A stretch of DNA of 64,000 nucleotides, from positions 14,100 through 78,099 of the forward strand of contig JANOWN010000030.1 in NCBI GenBank assembly GCA_031417915.1. Direction: 5' to 3'. How positions within the stretch are numbered: position 1 is the stretch's first letter; each line of letters begins with the position of its first letter. The DNA is from Methylotenera_A sp031417915. Its GTDB lineage: Bacteria; Pseudomonadota; Gammaproteobacteria; Burkholderiales; Methylophilaceae. The notes under the pieces are model-generated. The model was not told the DNA's origin, searched no databases, and saw only the letters and a program-made list of their open reading frames with translations. This document shows positions 41,807 through 50,201 of the stretch, piece by piece. A program made the position numbers and the translations under genes.

Positions 41807-42331
41807 TTATTGCGTTACATAAATCAGCTTATCTGTCGCAAAACCAAGCGCTTTGGCTTTCGCTACTAATTCCAGCTTAATCGGCTCAGCGAGTTGTGGC
41901 GTGCGTGAGAGTATCCATAAATACGATTTATCAGGTCCGCAAATCATCACATGTTGATAGTTGGCATCGAGTGCGATGATGTTATAAGCACCGTAAAATG
42001 GCCCAAAAAATGACACCTTAAGCTTGCCAGTGTTGGTTTTATCGGCATTTGCAGCATCCACAAAATAGGCTTTGCCTTCGGCTTCTTTCCATTCGTTTTT
42101 CTTCACATTAAAGCCGCGATTGAGCACTTTAATGCCGCCATCATCTTTAAGACTATAAGTTGCGGTAATTTTTTCTAAATCGCGCTCAAACGATTGGTCT
42201 AAGCGCGCGATTTCGTACCAAGTGCCCAAATACTGGCTTGCATTCACGCTTTCAACCACTTTTACCTTGTCTGGCACACCCATGCAAGCGCTGAGCAGTG
42301 CTACAAAAACTAACACTAATACTTTACACAT
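41807..42331 (-). CDS. blc: outer-membrane lipocalin lipoprotein
   Basis: A 174-residue lipoprotein: signal with lipobox LLSACMG (Cys16), then the lipocalin barrel with YLGTWYEIARLDQSFERDLEKITATYSL. Blc lipocalins bind fatty acids or lysophospholipids in the outer membrane. It starts at the last base of the rsuA stop region (one-base overlap), so the two are co-transcribed. Confidence 0.94.
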   Translation of the reverse strand: MCKVLVLVFVALLSACMGVPDKVKVVESVNASQYLGTWYEIARLDQSFERDLEKITATYSLKDDGGIKVLNRGFNVKKNEWKEAEGKAYFVDAANADKTNTGKLKVSFFGPFYGAYNIIALDANYQHVMICGPDKSYLWILSRTPQLAEPIKLELVAKAKALGFATDKLIYVTQ

Positions 42332-43047
42332 TATTTGCTCCTTAAATTGTGCATATCATCATCACTCAACCAGCGCCATTCGCCAACTTTCAAGTCATCT
42401 GGCAGTTTCAGTTCGCCAATCTGGATGCGTTTTAAACCTTCTACGCGGTTGCTAATCGCGGCGACCATGCGTTTGACTTGATGGTACTTTCCTTCCGCCA
42501 GCGTCATGTGGATGACGTGCTCGTTGATTTGTTTTACATCTAAAGCAGCAATGGTTTCTTCTTCATCAATTAATTTAACTCCTCCAAGAAGCCCATGGAT
42601 ATTGGCTTGCAGGATAGGGTGTTTGCAGGTGACTTCATAAATTTTTGGTACTTTATGTTTGGGTGAACTCATGCGATGAATAAATTGGCCATCGTCTGAA
42701 ATTAAAATGAGCCCAGTGGTATCTTCATCCAAACGGCCTATGCACTGTACGTCGCGTTCTACCAGCGGGTGCGGCAGCAGACTGTAAATGGTCGGGTGGT
42801 GCTGGGTTTTGTGTGAGCACTCGTAATTGCTGGGTTTATGCATCATCAGGTAAGATTTTTCTTTGTATTCCCAGCTTTCACCTTTCACCGTGTAATGCAA
42901 ATTTCCCAGCGAAAATTCCGCGTCAGGGTTGTCACACATTGTGCCATTCACGGTGATTTCTTCGTTAACAATCATAATGCGGCACAGCTTGCGCGTGCCA
43001 AAACCTTGCTTGCTAAGGATACGTTCTAGATCGAGAGTTTTTGCCAT
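42331..43047 (-). CDS. rsuA: 16S rRNA pseudouridine synthase (RsuA family)
   Basis: A 238-residue enzyme. N-terminal S4-like RNA-binding domain (LERILSKQGFGTRKLCRIMI), then the catalytic domain with VQCIGRLDEDTTGLILISDDG bearing the catalytic Asp, and GKYHQVKRMVAAISNRVEGLKR. By similarity it modifies U516 of 16S rRNA; RluB/E/F paralogues cannot be fully excluded. A copy of the ATATCCATG element encodes LQANIHGLL (~152-160). Confidence 0.93.
   Translation of the reverse strand: MAKTLDLERILSKQGFGTRKLCRIMIVNEEITVNGTMCDNPDAEFSLGNLHYTVKGESWEYKEKSYLMMHKPSNYECSHKTQHHPTIYSLLPHPLVERDVQCIGRLDEDTTGLILISDDGQFIHRMSSPKHKVPKIYEVTCKHPILQANIHGLLGGVKLIDEEETIAALDVKQINEHVIHMTLAEGKYHQVKRMVAAISNRVEGLKRIQIGELKLPDDLKVGEWRWLSDDDMHNLRSK
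42582..42620 (-). repeat. ATATCCATG element in rsuA
   Basis: On the coding strand CTGCAAGCCAATATCCATGG then GCTTCTTGGA. In frame as LQANIHGLL, with the left arm well kept. Confidence 0.7.
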
Positions 43048-43062
43048 GTAGCATTATACAAA

Positions 43063-43092
43063 TAAAAAAGCCCGCGCGAGGCGGGCGTTTTT
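43063..43092. terminator. intrinsic terminator between aqpZ and rsuA
   Basis: GCCCGC, loop GCGAG, GCGGGC with A- and T-runs on both sides; works in either direction. Confidence 0.85.
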
Positions 43093-43100
43093 AAGTTCCT

Positions 43101-43164
43101 GTCATGCTGAACTTGATTCAGCATCTCGTGTTTTTATGAGATTGCGGGTCAAGCCCGCAATGAC
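43101..43164. repeat. GTCAT...ATGAC composite palindrome downstream of aqpZ
   Basis: GTCATGCTGAACTTGATTCA to GCATCTC, then GAGATTGCGGGTCAAGCCCG to AATGAC: the same two arms as at 24382, in inverted order. Confidence 0.85.
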
Positions 43165-43185
43165 AAAAAATATGGAATGACAGCT

Positions 43186-43878
43186 TTAATTTTTACTTGC
43201 AACTAAGTTATAAATTTTCGCACCAATAATTCCGCCCAAAATCGGCGCTACCCAAAACAGCCAAAGTTGTTGCAGGTAAATGCCGCCAGCAAACAGCGCT
43301 TGGCCGCTGCTACGCGCAGGGTTTACCGAGGTATTGGTGACGGGGATGCTAATCATGTGAATTAAAGCTAAGGTTAAACCAATTGCAAGCGGTGCCAAGC
43401 CAGCAGGTGCGCGGCTGTCGGTCGCGCCCATGATGATGAACAGAAACACGGCGGTCATCACCACTTCGCACACAAAAGCGGCGTGCAGCGCGTAACCGTG
43501 TGGTGAGGCCTCGCCATAGCCATTCGATGCAAATCTGCCTAGTGTAAAGCCTTCTTGCCCGCTGGCGATGCACCAAATAATCGCTGCGGCCAAAATTGCG
43601 CCCAACACTTGCGCGATGATGTAATGCGGTAGTTCGCTCGATTTGAATCTACCGCCAACCACTAAGCCAATCGACACGGCAGGGTTGAGATGGCAGCCTG
43701 AAATGTGGCCGATGGCGTAAGCCATGGTGACCACAGTGAAGCCGAATGCGAGCGAAACGCCCAAATAACCTAAGCCAAGTTCTGGAATGCCAGCCGCCAA
43801 CACTGCGCTGCCGCAACCGCCCAACACCAGCCAAAAAGTACCAATTAATTCTGCTAACGCACGTTTGTTTAATGACAT
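43186..43878 (-). CDS. aqpZ: aquaporin Z
   Basis: A 230-residue, six-helix water channel starting at ATG 43878 (GGAG seven bases upstream); an in-frame upstream ATG was rejected as it has no ribosome site and adds 15 polar residues. The two NPA boxes are present (GCHLNPAVSIG and SVNPARSSG), with the ELIGTFWLVLGGCGSAVLAA first helix typical of AqpZ. Inner membrane, water passage; role in osmotic adaptation. Confidence 0.96.
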   Translation of the reverse strand: MSLNKRALAELIGTFWLVLGGCGSAVLAAGIPELGLGYLGVSLAFGFTVVTMAYAIGHISGCHLNPAVSIGLVVGGRFKSSELPHYIIAQVLGAILAAAIIWCIASGQEGFTLGRFASNGYGEASPHGYALHAAFVCEVVMTAVFLFIIMGATDSRAPAGLAPLAIGLTLALIHMISIPVTNTSVNPARSSGQALFAGGIYLQQLWLFWVAPILGGIIGAKIYNLVASKN

Positions 43879-43979
43879 TTGAATTCTCCGTAGGTTTTTT
43901 TGAATATTTTTTAGAAACAGCAACGTAAATTTACGCTTAAATTAACGAGAGAACAAGCGGCTTCGGTTAGAATGTGTAT

Positions 43980-44753
43980 ATGAGTTTTAAGCACATCACT
44001 TCGCGCGACAACCCAATTTTTAAACACCTGAAAAAGTTGGCCGAAAACGCCCGTGAGCGCCGCACGGAAGGCAAGACGCTGCTGGATGGTGTGCATTTGA
44101 TTGAGAGCTATTGCGAAGCTTTTGGCGAGCCTGAACTCGTCATTATCCCCGAAGGCAAAAGCTCGCTTGAGGCAACGCAGCTGATGCAGCAACTTGAGCA
44201 TGTGAATACCATGATGTTACCAACCTTGATGTTTGCAGAATTAACACCTGTTACCAGCAGTACGGGCATTTTGGCGTTAGCTAAAATACCGCAAATTGTG
44301 CCACCCGTGCTAGTGAAATTTGCCTTGATATTAGAAGATATTCAAGACCCAGGCAATTTGGGCAGCATGCTGCGAACCGCGCTGGGCGCGGGTGTGGAGG
44401 CAGTGTATCTAAGCAAAGGCTGCACCGATGCATGGTCGCCCAAAGCTTTGCGCGGGGGTCAAGGGGCGCAGTTTCATGTGTCGATGATTGAGGGTGTGGA
44501 TATTGTGGAAGCGATAGCTAATTTTGCGGGCAATAGCTATGCGACCACCATGCACGGTGAGTCGTTGTATGCTCAAGATTTAAGTCAGCCAACGGCGTTT
44601 ATCATCGGCAATGAGGGCGCAGGTTTAAGCGCGAAAGTAGTGCAAGCCGCTAGCCATCAAATTAGCATTCCCATACACCAAAATTTAGAATCACTGAATG
44701 CAGCAGCAGCAACGGCGGTGTGTTTGTTTGAGCGTAAGCGGCAAGCGGGTTAA
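43980..44753 (+). CDS. SpoU/TrmH-family RNA methyltransferase
   Basis: A 257-residue protein from ATG 43980 (MSFKHITSRDNP); GTG six bases earlier is possible. It has an N-terminal substrate-binding domain and the knotted SPOUT methyltransferase domain: ALILEDIQDPGNLGSMLRTA, TAFIIGNEGAGLS and IPIHQNLESLNAAAATAVCLFE. It 2'-O-methylates a ribose in rRNA or tRNA; the target cannot be told from sequence. Confidence 0.93.
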   Translation: MSFKHITSRDNPIFKHLKKLAENARERRTEGKTLLDGVHLIESYCEAFGEPELVIIPEGKSSLEATQLMQQLEHVNTMMLPTLMFAELTPVTSSTGILALAKIPQIVPPVLVKFALILEDIQDPGNLGSMLRTALGAGVEAVYLSKGCTDAWSPKALRGGQGAQFHVSMIEGVDIVEAIANFAGNSYATTMHGESLYAQDLSQPTAFIIGNEGAGLSAKVVQAASHQISIPIHQNLESLNAAAATAVCLFERKRQAG

Positions 44754-44842
44754 ATTGCGTGTTAAATTAATGTTTGCAAGCAAGTCCAGATTAAGTTAGA
44801 TTTGAATTAAGTTGATTTAAGGCCTGAATATAAGAAAAAATT

Positions 44843-45616
44843 ATGATGAAACTAGCTGCTACAAACTTTTTAGCTAAAGCACCCTTAACCACCAAGCAAG
44901 TGGTGATTAGGATTCTGTGCATTGAGCTACTGATGGAATTTTTAATCATGCTGTTGTTCAGCGTGCTTCCTTACAAATTCAGCACAGTCACCGGAGCCTT
45001 TGCCGATGCTATTTTATTGGTGATCTTGACTACGCCTGCCATTTACTTTTTTGTGATTATACCGTTTGTGGAGGCGCGAGACGAGGCCATTATTCACATT
45101 AACCACTTGGCGCATACCGATTCTTTAACCAAGCTAGCCAATCGCCAACTCATTTTAGAGTATCTTGAGCTATTGGTGGCTAGCAATGCGCGCCATGCAG
45201 ACCACGGCGCGGTATTGTTGATTGATTTGGATAACTTTAAGCCAGTGAATGATAACTATGGGCATGACGCGGGTGACGCTTTGCTGATTAAAATCGGCGA
45301 GCGTTTAAAAAACAGTGTGCGCGGTGAGGACGTAGTGGGACGGCTTGGCGGCGATAAGTTTATTGTCTTGCTACGCAGGCTGGGCGCAGAAGATAAAATC
45401 GCACGCTATGTGGCGCAATTTGTCGCCTATAAATTGATTAAACAAGCGATGGAACCAGTAGACCATAACGACAATATATTGTTGGTGGGTGCCAGCGTTG
45501 GTATACGCCTTTTCACGACCGAATCCGACGTGCACAAAATTATCAGCGAAGCCGAGGCGGCAATGTATCGCGCGAAAGAAAACGGCAAAGGTTGCGCAGT
45601 ATTTTTTGACGAATAA
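44843..45616 (+). CDS. GGDEF-domain protein with GGDKF active-site motif
   Basis: A 257-residue inner-membrane protein: two N-terminal helices (~25-48 and 58-75), then a GGDEF domain (~95-257) starting HTDSLTKLANRQLIL. The signature is GRLGGDKF, where the usual metal-binding Glu is Lys. Most diguanylate cyclases lose activity with that change, so this may be a c-di-GMP or GTP sensor, or an inactive relic. The remaining motifs look normal (NDNYGHDAGD, AMYRAKENGKG). Confidence 0.9.
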   Translation: MMKLAATNFLAKAPLTTKQVVIRILCIELLMEFLIMLLFSVLPYKFSTVTGAFADAILLVILTTPAIYFFVIIPFVEARDEAIIHINHLAHTDSLTKLANRQLILEYLELLVASNARHADHGAVLLIDLDNFKPVNDNYGHDAGDALLIKIGERLKNSVRGEDVVGRLGGDKFIVLLRRLGAEDKIARYVAQFVAYKLIKQAMEPVDHNDNILLVGASVGIRLFTTESDVHKIISEAEAAMYRAKENGKGCAVFFDE

Positions 45617-45704
45617 GCTGGCGTAACCCAAGTAAATTCTATTATCTCTATCTTTAATTTAGATAGATTTCAATCCCAACCCAGCATTTAACACCCATTT
45701 TTAT

Positions 45705-45743
45705 CGGCCTGCGATGCAATATCCATGCGCTTTTCAGAGCATA
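45705..45743 (+). repeat. ATATCCATG element upstream of the TonB receptor
   Basis: Left part GGCCTGCGATG, core CAATATCCATGCG, right arm TTTTCAGAGCAT. It lies between the GGDEF gene and the Fur box. Confidence 0.7.
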
Positions 45744-45787
45744 CATCTCGAATTTCAATTTGATCAATAATTTTTTAATTTTTATTG

Positions 45788-45806
45788 TAATGATAATGAT
45801 TCTTAT
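45788..45806 (+). promoter_or_regulatory. Fur box before the TonB receptor
   Basis: TAATGATAATGATTCTTAT fits the iron-box pattern of NAT triplet repeats (GATAAT hexamers). It lies 38 bases before the receptor ATG, so iron-dependent repression is likely. Confidence 0.75.
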
Positions 45807-45843
45807 GTAGAATTGCATTTATTATTTAAAATTAGAGAATAAA

Positions 45844-47967
45844 ATGCAATCTAAATTGAAGCTATTGACCATTTCAATATTGAGTTTAACCGCTAGTTTG
45901 GCGCTGGCTGAAGAGGCTACTCAAATCGCTGAAGTGCTGGTTGTGCCGCGCGTGGATGTGATTGGCACAAAAGAACAATTGCTGAAAACGCCAAGCTCTG
46001 CGACCATTATTGACCAAGAAGAGTTAGAAATCAGCCGCGTTTATACCACCAACGAAGCGCTGCGCAAGGCACCTGGCGTGGTGGTGCGCGATGAAGAAGG
46101 TTTTGGGATGCGCCCCAATATCGGCATTCGCGGCTTGAATCCAACGCGCTCAACTAAGGTTTTATTGTTGGAAGATGGCATTCCGCTAACCTACGCCCCG
46201 TATGGCGCCAACGAGAGTTACTATCATCCTACAATAGACCGTTTTAGCAGTATCGAGGTGCTAAAAGGGGCTAGCCAAATTAAATTTGGACCGCTCACTG
46301 CAGGCGGCGTGGTGAATTACATTACGCCCAACGCGCCAGAAAAATTTGGCGGGCATATGAGCATTACTGGCGGCAACCGCGATTACCTCAACACCAAAAT
46401 TAACGTGGGTGGCAACGGCATGCTGTTTGATTACACGCATAAACAAGGCGACGGTGCGCGTGATAATACGCATTCTAATATTGAGGATGTGAATTTTAAA
46501 ATCACCAAAGCACTCAGCGAAGACCACGCCATTACACTGCGCGCCAACTGGTTTACAGAAAGTTCACAAGTAAGTTACAGCGGCATTACCCAGCGCGAAT
46601 ATAACAACTTTGGCGGTGAATATAATCCATTTCAACATGACGATTTTGAAACCACGCGTTATGGGCTATCGGCCACGCACGATTGGCAAATTAACACCAA
46701 TGCCATTTTAACCACCAACCTTTATTACAGCTATTTTGACCGCGATTGGTGGCGACAACAAAGCAACACTACCGCTAGCAATATTTCAGCGGGTGCGGGT
46801 TGCGCAGCATTTGCAGCCGCCCGCATCAATGGTTCGGTCACGAATGGCGATACATGCCAAGGCAACCAAGGCCGTTTACGCACTTATAACACTTATGGCG
46901 TAGAACCGCGATTGAGTGTCACGCACGCTTGGGGCGAGTTAGAAATTGGCGCAAAAGCGCATTTTGAAGATCAAGAACGTAAACAAAAAAATGGCATATC
47001 ATCTGCAGCGCGTACTGGCACTTTAAGCGAAAATAACGAGCGTAAAACCGATGCGTATTCTGGCTTTGCGAGCAATCGATTCGATATTGGGCAATTTTCT
47101 ATCACGCCAGCAATTCGCTACGAGCATATTAAAAACGAGCGCACTAATCGGCTTACTGGCGCAAATGGCGACGCGACTTTAGATGAGTGGATTCCCGGTG
47201 TTGCGGTGGCCTACAACCCAAATGAACGCTTAACCGTGTTTGCAGGTGTGCATGAAGGCTTTGCGCCACCACGCACTGAAGATTTAATTACCAACGCGGG
47301 CGGCTCGGTAGATGTGGATGTAGAAAAATCCACCAATTGGGAGCTGGGTTTTAGAGCGAAACCAACAAATAATTTTAATGTAGAAGCGACTGCTTTTTAT
47401 AACGATTTTAAAAATTTAATCGCCGTTGGCTCAGTCGCCAGCAACGTTGCTTTATCGCAAGGTAAGGCCACATTTGCAGGTTTAGAGTTGGCTGGTAAGT
47501 ATGATTTTGATAATGGTTTATATAGTCGTTTAGCTTACACTTGGTTGCCAGTGGCCGAGCAAGATGCGCCATTTAGGCAAGTCAGCAATAATGCCATAGT
47601 GGGGGGTAGTAAAGATGGTAATCGCCAACCTTACGCGCCAAAAAATACACTTACCGCAGCTTTGGGTTACAAAATGAATAACTGGGATATGCAACTAGAA
47701 GCGGTGCATGTTGGCAAGCAATTTTCTGATTTTGCCGAAACGGGTTCTGTGCCAAACACAGCTTTGGGCTTCACAGGCCAGATTGGTGAAATTAGCAGCT
47801 ACACTATTTATAACGCGGCCGTTAATTACAAAATGCCTGAATATAAAACCACGCTGTTTTTAGTGGGTAAAAATATTTTTGATAAAGATTATATTGTAGA
47901 CCGTACCCGTGGTATTTTAACTGGAACGCCTGCGCTTATTCAGGTAGGTGCGCGCTACGATTTTTAG
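45844..47967 (+). CDS. TonB-dependent receptor, FecA-like
   Basis: A 707-residue outer-membrane receptor: signal peptide (to LALAEEA), plug domain (~40-160) with NEALRKAPGVVVRDEEG, MRPNIGIRGLNPTRST and EVLKGASQIKFGPLTAGGVVNYI, then a 22-strand barrel ending with the usual aromatic (ARYDF). No N-terminal signalling extension, so no FecIR-type surface signalling. Plug sequence suggests the ferric dicitrate/siderophore group. The Fur box supports iron uptake. Its 3' end overlaps gluQ by 32 bases, tail to tail. Confidence 0.93.
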   Translation: MQSKLKLLTISILSLTASLALAEEATQIAEVLVVPRVDVIGTKEQLLKTPSSATIIDQEELEISRVYTTNEALRKAPGVVVRDEEGFGMRPNIGIRGLNPTRSTKVLLLEDGIPLTYAPYGANESYYHPTIDRFSSIEVLKGASQIKFGPLTAGGVVNYITPNAPEKFGGHMSITGGNRDYLNTKINVGGNGMLFDYTHKQGDGARDNTHSNIEDVNFKITKALSEDHAITLRANWFTESSQVSYSGITQREYNNFGGEYNPFQHDDFETTRYGLSATHDWQINTNAILTTNLYYSYFDRDWWRQQSNTTASNISAGAGCAAFAAARINGSVTNGDTCQGNQGRLRTYNTYGVEPRLSVTHAWGELEIGAKAHFEDQERKQKNGISSAARTGTLSENNERKTDAYSGFASNRFDIGQFSITPAIRYEHIKNERTNRLTGANGDATLDEWIPGVAVAYNPNERLTVFAGVHEGFAPPRTEDLITNAGGSVDVDVEKSTNWELGFRAKPTNNFNVEATAFYNDFKNLIAVGSVASNVALSQGKATFAGLELAGKYDFDNGLYSRLAYTWLPVAEQDAPFRQVSNNAIVGGSKDGNRQPYAPKNTLTAALGYKMNNWDMQLEAVHVGKQFSDFAETGSVPNTALGFTGQIGEISSYTIYNAAVNYKMPEYKTTLFLVGKNIFDKDYIVDRTRGILTGTPALIQVGARYDF

Positions 47968-48865
47968 GCACGTTATCTAGCGACCAATTGGCAATCCCCC
48001 AGCGCCACATTTCCGCAAGTGTGGCGTTTTTTAATTCTGCAAGCGGATTTTGACCTAAAAAGTTTAAGGCATCGAATAATTGATGCTCTGGAAGGCCTAT
48101 AGATAATGGCTGTGCGAGGGTTTGTTTGCTGAGTTTTTCACCTGCGCTATTCAATGCGATTGGAATGTGCGCATAGCTAGGCGTAGAAAACCCTAAACAT
48201 TGTTGCAAATAAATTTGTCGCGGTGTGGAAACGAGCAAATCGGCGCCGCGCACAATATGGCTGATGCCTTGCAGTGCATCATCTACGACAACTGCAAGCT
48301 GATAAGCAAACAAACCATCGGCACGTTTTACAATAAAATCGCCGACATCACGCGCTAGATTTTGCGTAATTTCACCTTGAATTGCATCTAAAAAGCTGAT
48401 ATTTTTATCTAAAGCCACTGCTCTGGAAGCCGGATGGATGCTTGCTTGCAGGCCTGCCTTATTTAAGCCGATTTTAGAAAAACAAGTTCTAGGATAAATT
48501 AAGCCATCAATGCCTTGAGCGTTTGTGGAATCGGCAATCTCTTTGCGCGTGCACGTGCAAGCGTAAATGATGTTTTGTTTTTGCAGCGTATTTAAAGCTT
48601 CAGCGTAATATGCATCATGCTGGCTTTGATAAACAACATCATCGTCCCACTCAAAGCTGAATGCTTCTAAAGCACGTAGAATATCCTCTGCAGCGCCTTT
48701 TACTTCGCGCGGTTTGTCTAAATCTTCCATGCGCACTAGCCATTTTCCGCCGTGTGATTTGGCGTCGCAGTAACTAGCAACAGCCGCCACCAGCGAGCCA
48801 AAATGTAGTGGACCAGTGGGTGATGGCGCAAACCGACCTACATAATTAGTGGATTCGGTGAACAT
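47936..48865 (-). CDS. gluQ: glutamyl-Q tRNA(Asp) synthetase
   Basis: A 309-residue protein from ATG 48865 (MFTESTNYVGRFAPSPTGPLHFGSL), chosen because homologues begin just before the YVGRFAPSPTG motif; in-frame starts upstream lie within the DUF3301 gene. It is a truncated GluRS paralogue that glutamylates queuosine in tRNA-Asp. It has the HxGH-like HFGS motif, a Cys zinc site (ACTCTRKEI) and KLSKQ instead of KMSKS. A diverged ATATCCATG element encodes GLQASIHPASRA (~131-142). Confidence 0.94.
   Translation of the reverse strand: MFTESTNYVGRFAPSPTGPLHFGSLVAAVASYCDAKSHGGKWLVRMEDLDKPREVKGAAEDILRALEAFSFEWDDDVVYQSQHDAYYAEALNTLQKQNIIYACTCTRKEIADSTNAQGIDGLIYPRTCFSKIGLNKAGLQASIHPASRAVALDKNISFLDAIQGEITQNLARDVGDFIVKRADGLFAYQLAVVVDDALQGISHIVRGADLLVSTPRQIYLQQCLGFSTPSYAHIPIALNSAGEKLSKQTLAQPLSIGLPEHQLFDALNFLGQNPLAELKNATLAEMWRWGIANWSLDNVPKNRSAHLPE
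48418..48455 (-). repeat. diverged ATATCCATG element in gluQ
   Basis: On the coding strand GGCCTGCAAGCAAGCATCCA then TCCGGCTTCCAGAGCA. The arms match the consensus well, the core has changed (GCATCCATCC). In frame as LQASIHPASRA, parallel to the rsuA and ispD copies. Confidence 0.55.
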
Positions 48866-49187
48866 TGCTTTCCACAGGGTCAGCTTGCGCATAAGGCGGA
48901 ATATGCCAAGTTTGCAGTTGTTTGCCGAGCAGCTGCAAATTACATTGCATGCGCTCAGCACCGCTGGCGCTCACTTCAAACGCATATAAACGTTGCAATT
49001 GCGCGTGGCCGCTGCTATCGCGACCAATACGTATCATGTTGCAGGCCACCGTTTCGTCCAGTAGCTGTAAATTGCAGCGGCTGGCTAACTCGCGCCCAAA
49101 ATTAACGGCGAGTTCGCGCTTGGCGATGCTGTCTAGCCAAAACCATGCTGCAAACAACAGTAATGCTAAAAGGAGTAATTCCAACAT
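48846..49187 (-). CDS. DUF3301 family membrane-anchored protein
   Basis: A 113-residue protein with an N-terminal anchor (LLLLALLLFAAWFWLDSI) followed by a small domain with RIGRDSSGHAQLQRLYAFEVSASGAERMQCNL. This matches DUF3301 proteins, of unknown role, often upstream of gluQ. It overlaps the gluQ start by 20 bases. Confidence 0.85.
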   Translation of the reverse strand: MLELLLLALLLFAAWFWLDSIAKRELAVNFGRELASRCNLQLLDETVACNMIRIGRDSSGHAQLQRLYAFEVSASGAERMQCNLQLLGKQLQTWHIPPYAQADPVESNVHRIH

Positions 49188-49329
49188 GATTTTTTCACTT
49201 TTCTATTTACAACGGGCAAAATATAATTAAACTCAGTATTTAAACCAAGCCTATACTATATGAGACATTTATTATAGTTTTCAATAGATTATGCAGTAGA
49301 ATTAAAAATATAAATTAAGTGATGAATTA

Positions 49330-50004
49330 ATGACAATTCAAGAACGCGAACAACAGGCGCTGGAAGTTTACATTAAGTTGCTGACTGGCAAAGGTTTCGG
49401 CCCAGAAACATTTGTGCCACGCGTTAATTTTTTGAATAAATTAATGCTTTTGCTGGGTGATAAAGCGTTGAATGGTCGCGAGTATCGTATCGCCATTGAA
49501 ACGCTGATGGACTCGGTAGAAGAGGCGGATTGGCCAGAGAGCTTAACCATCGCGCGCGAGTATTATCCTTTCTGGATGAATGATTTAAAGCTGGTTTCGC
49601 AACTGAGTAAAAACATCCCAAAAGACACTTTGCCGATTGATTGGCAACCCATTCAAGTCACATTAAGTGCGCTGTGGCATACCGTGGATACTGAAAAGTT
49701 TGATACCACCGACAGCTGGGCGCTAAAGGGTTATACCAAAGCGTTGCGCTTTGAAAATGCCGACCAAACGCTTATCGATACACGCTTAAAATTAGCTAAA
49801 ATTTTATTGGTGCGCTTGAAAGATGCGCCAAATAAGGATAACAAATTTTATCGTACCACAGTAGATGCAACATTGCCGCTGTTTGAGGTGAAAAAAAATC
49901 GTCGCTTATTTTTGGTAGTTGTGCGCGAGTTTTTCCATTTTTGGGCTGGCAATCCAGAGGCGGATAAGTTTGTGCTGAACAGCAATACAGTAAGCATGCT
50001 TTAA
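49330..50004 (+). CDS. protein of unknown function
   Basis: A 224-residue, mostly helical soluble protein with no signal or membrane segment; it begins MTIQEREQQALEVYIKLLTG. No catalytic motif is seen and I do not recognise the family. It lies directly upstream of the amtB regulatory region, whose first NtrC-like site begins nine bases after its stop. Confidence 0.8.
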   Translation: MTIQEREQQALEVYIKLLTGKGFGPETFVPRVNFLNKLMLLLGDKALNGREYRIAIETLMDSVEEADWPESLTIAREYYPFWMNDLKLVSQLSKNIPKDTLPIDWQPIQVTLSALWHTVDTEKFDTTDSWALKGYTKALRFENADQTLIDTRLKLAKILLVRLKDAPNKDNKFYRTTVDATLPLFEVKKNRRLFLVVVREFFHFWAGNPEADKFVLNSNTVSML

Positions 50005-50012
50005 GTGGTTTT

Positions 50013-50059
50013 TGCACTTTTAAAGTGCGCTGCACTTTACATAGCACCAAATAAGTGCA
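50013..50059. promoter_or_regulatory. pair of NtrC-type dyads upstream of amtB
   Basis: Site 1: TGCAC-N7-GTGCG at 50013-50029. Site 2: GCAC-N7-GTGCA at 50044-50059. Their centres are 30 bases apart (about three helical turns) and lie about 115 and 85 bases upstream of the predicted sigma-54 start. Confidence 0.8.
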
Positions 50060-50110
50060 TAATTTCAAATCCCGCTTGTAAAACCCCTTTAAAATCAATG
50101 GCCAATCCCA

Positions 50111-50126
50111 TGGCTTAAATTTTGCT
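50111..50126 (+). promoter_or_regulatory. sigma-54 promoter of amtB
   Basis: TGGCTTAAATTTTGCT has the invariant GG and GC ten bases apart and one mismatch to the extended consensus. Predicted start about 50136, 66 bases before amtB. Confidence 0.8.
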
Positions 50127-50201
50127 TATATGTATTGGCTTTTAAAGCAAGATAGCTATAATAATTCAAAAATATTAAATAATTATGGGGAGTAATTTTC
50201 A

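Noticed and set aside
50145..50165. Second sigma-54 element (TTGGCTTTTAAAGCAAG, near 50134) before amtB
   Set aside because: The GG to GC spacing is eight, not ten bases.
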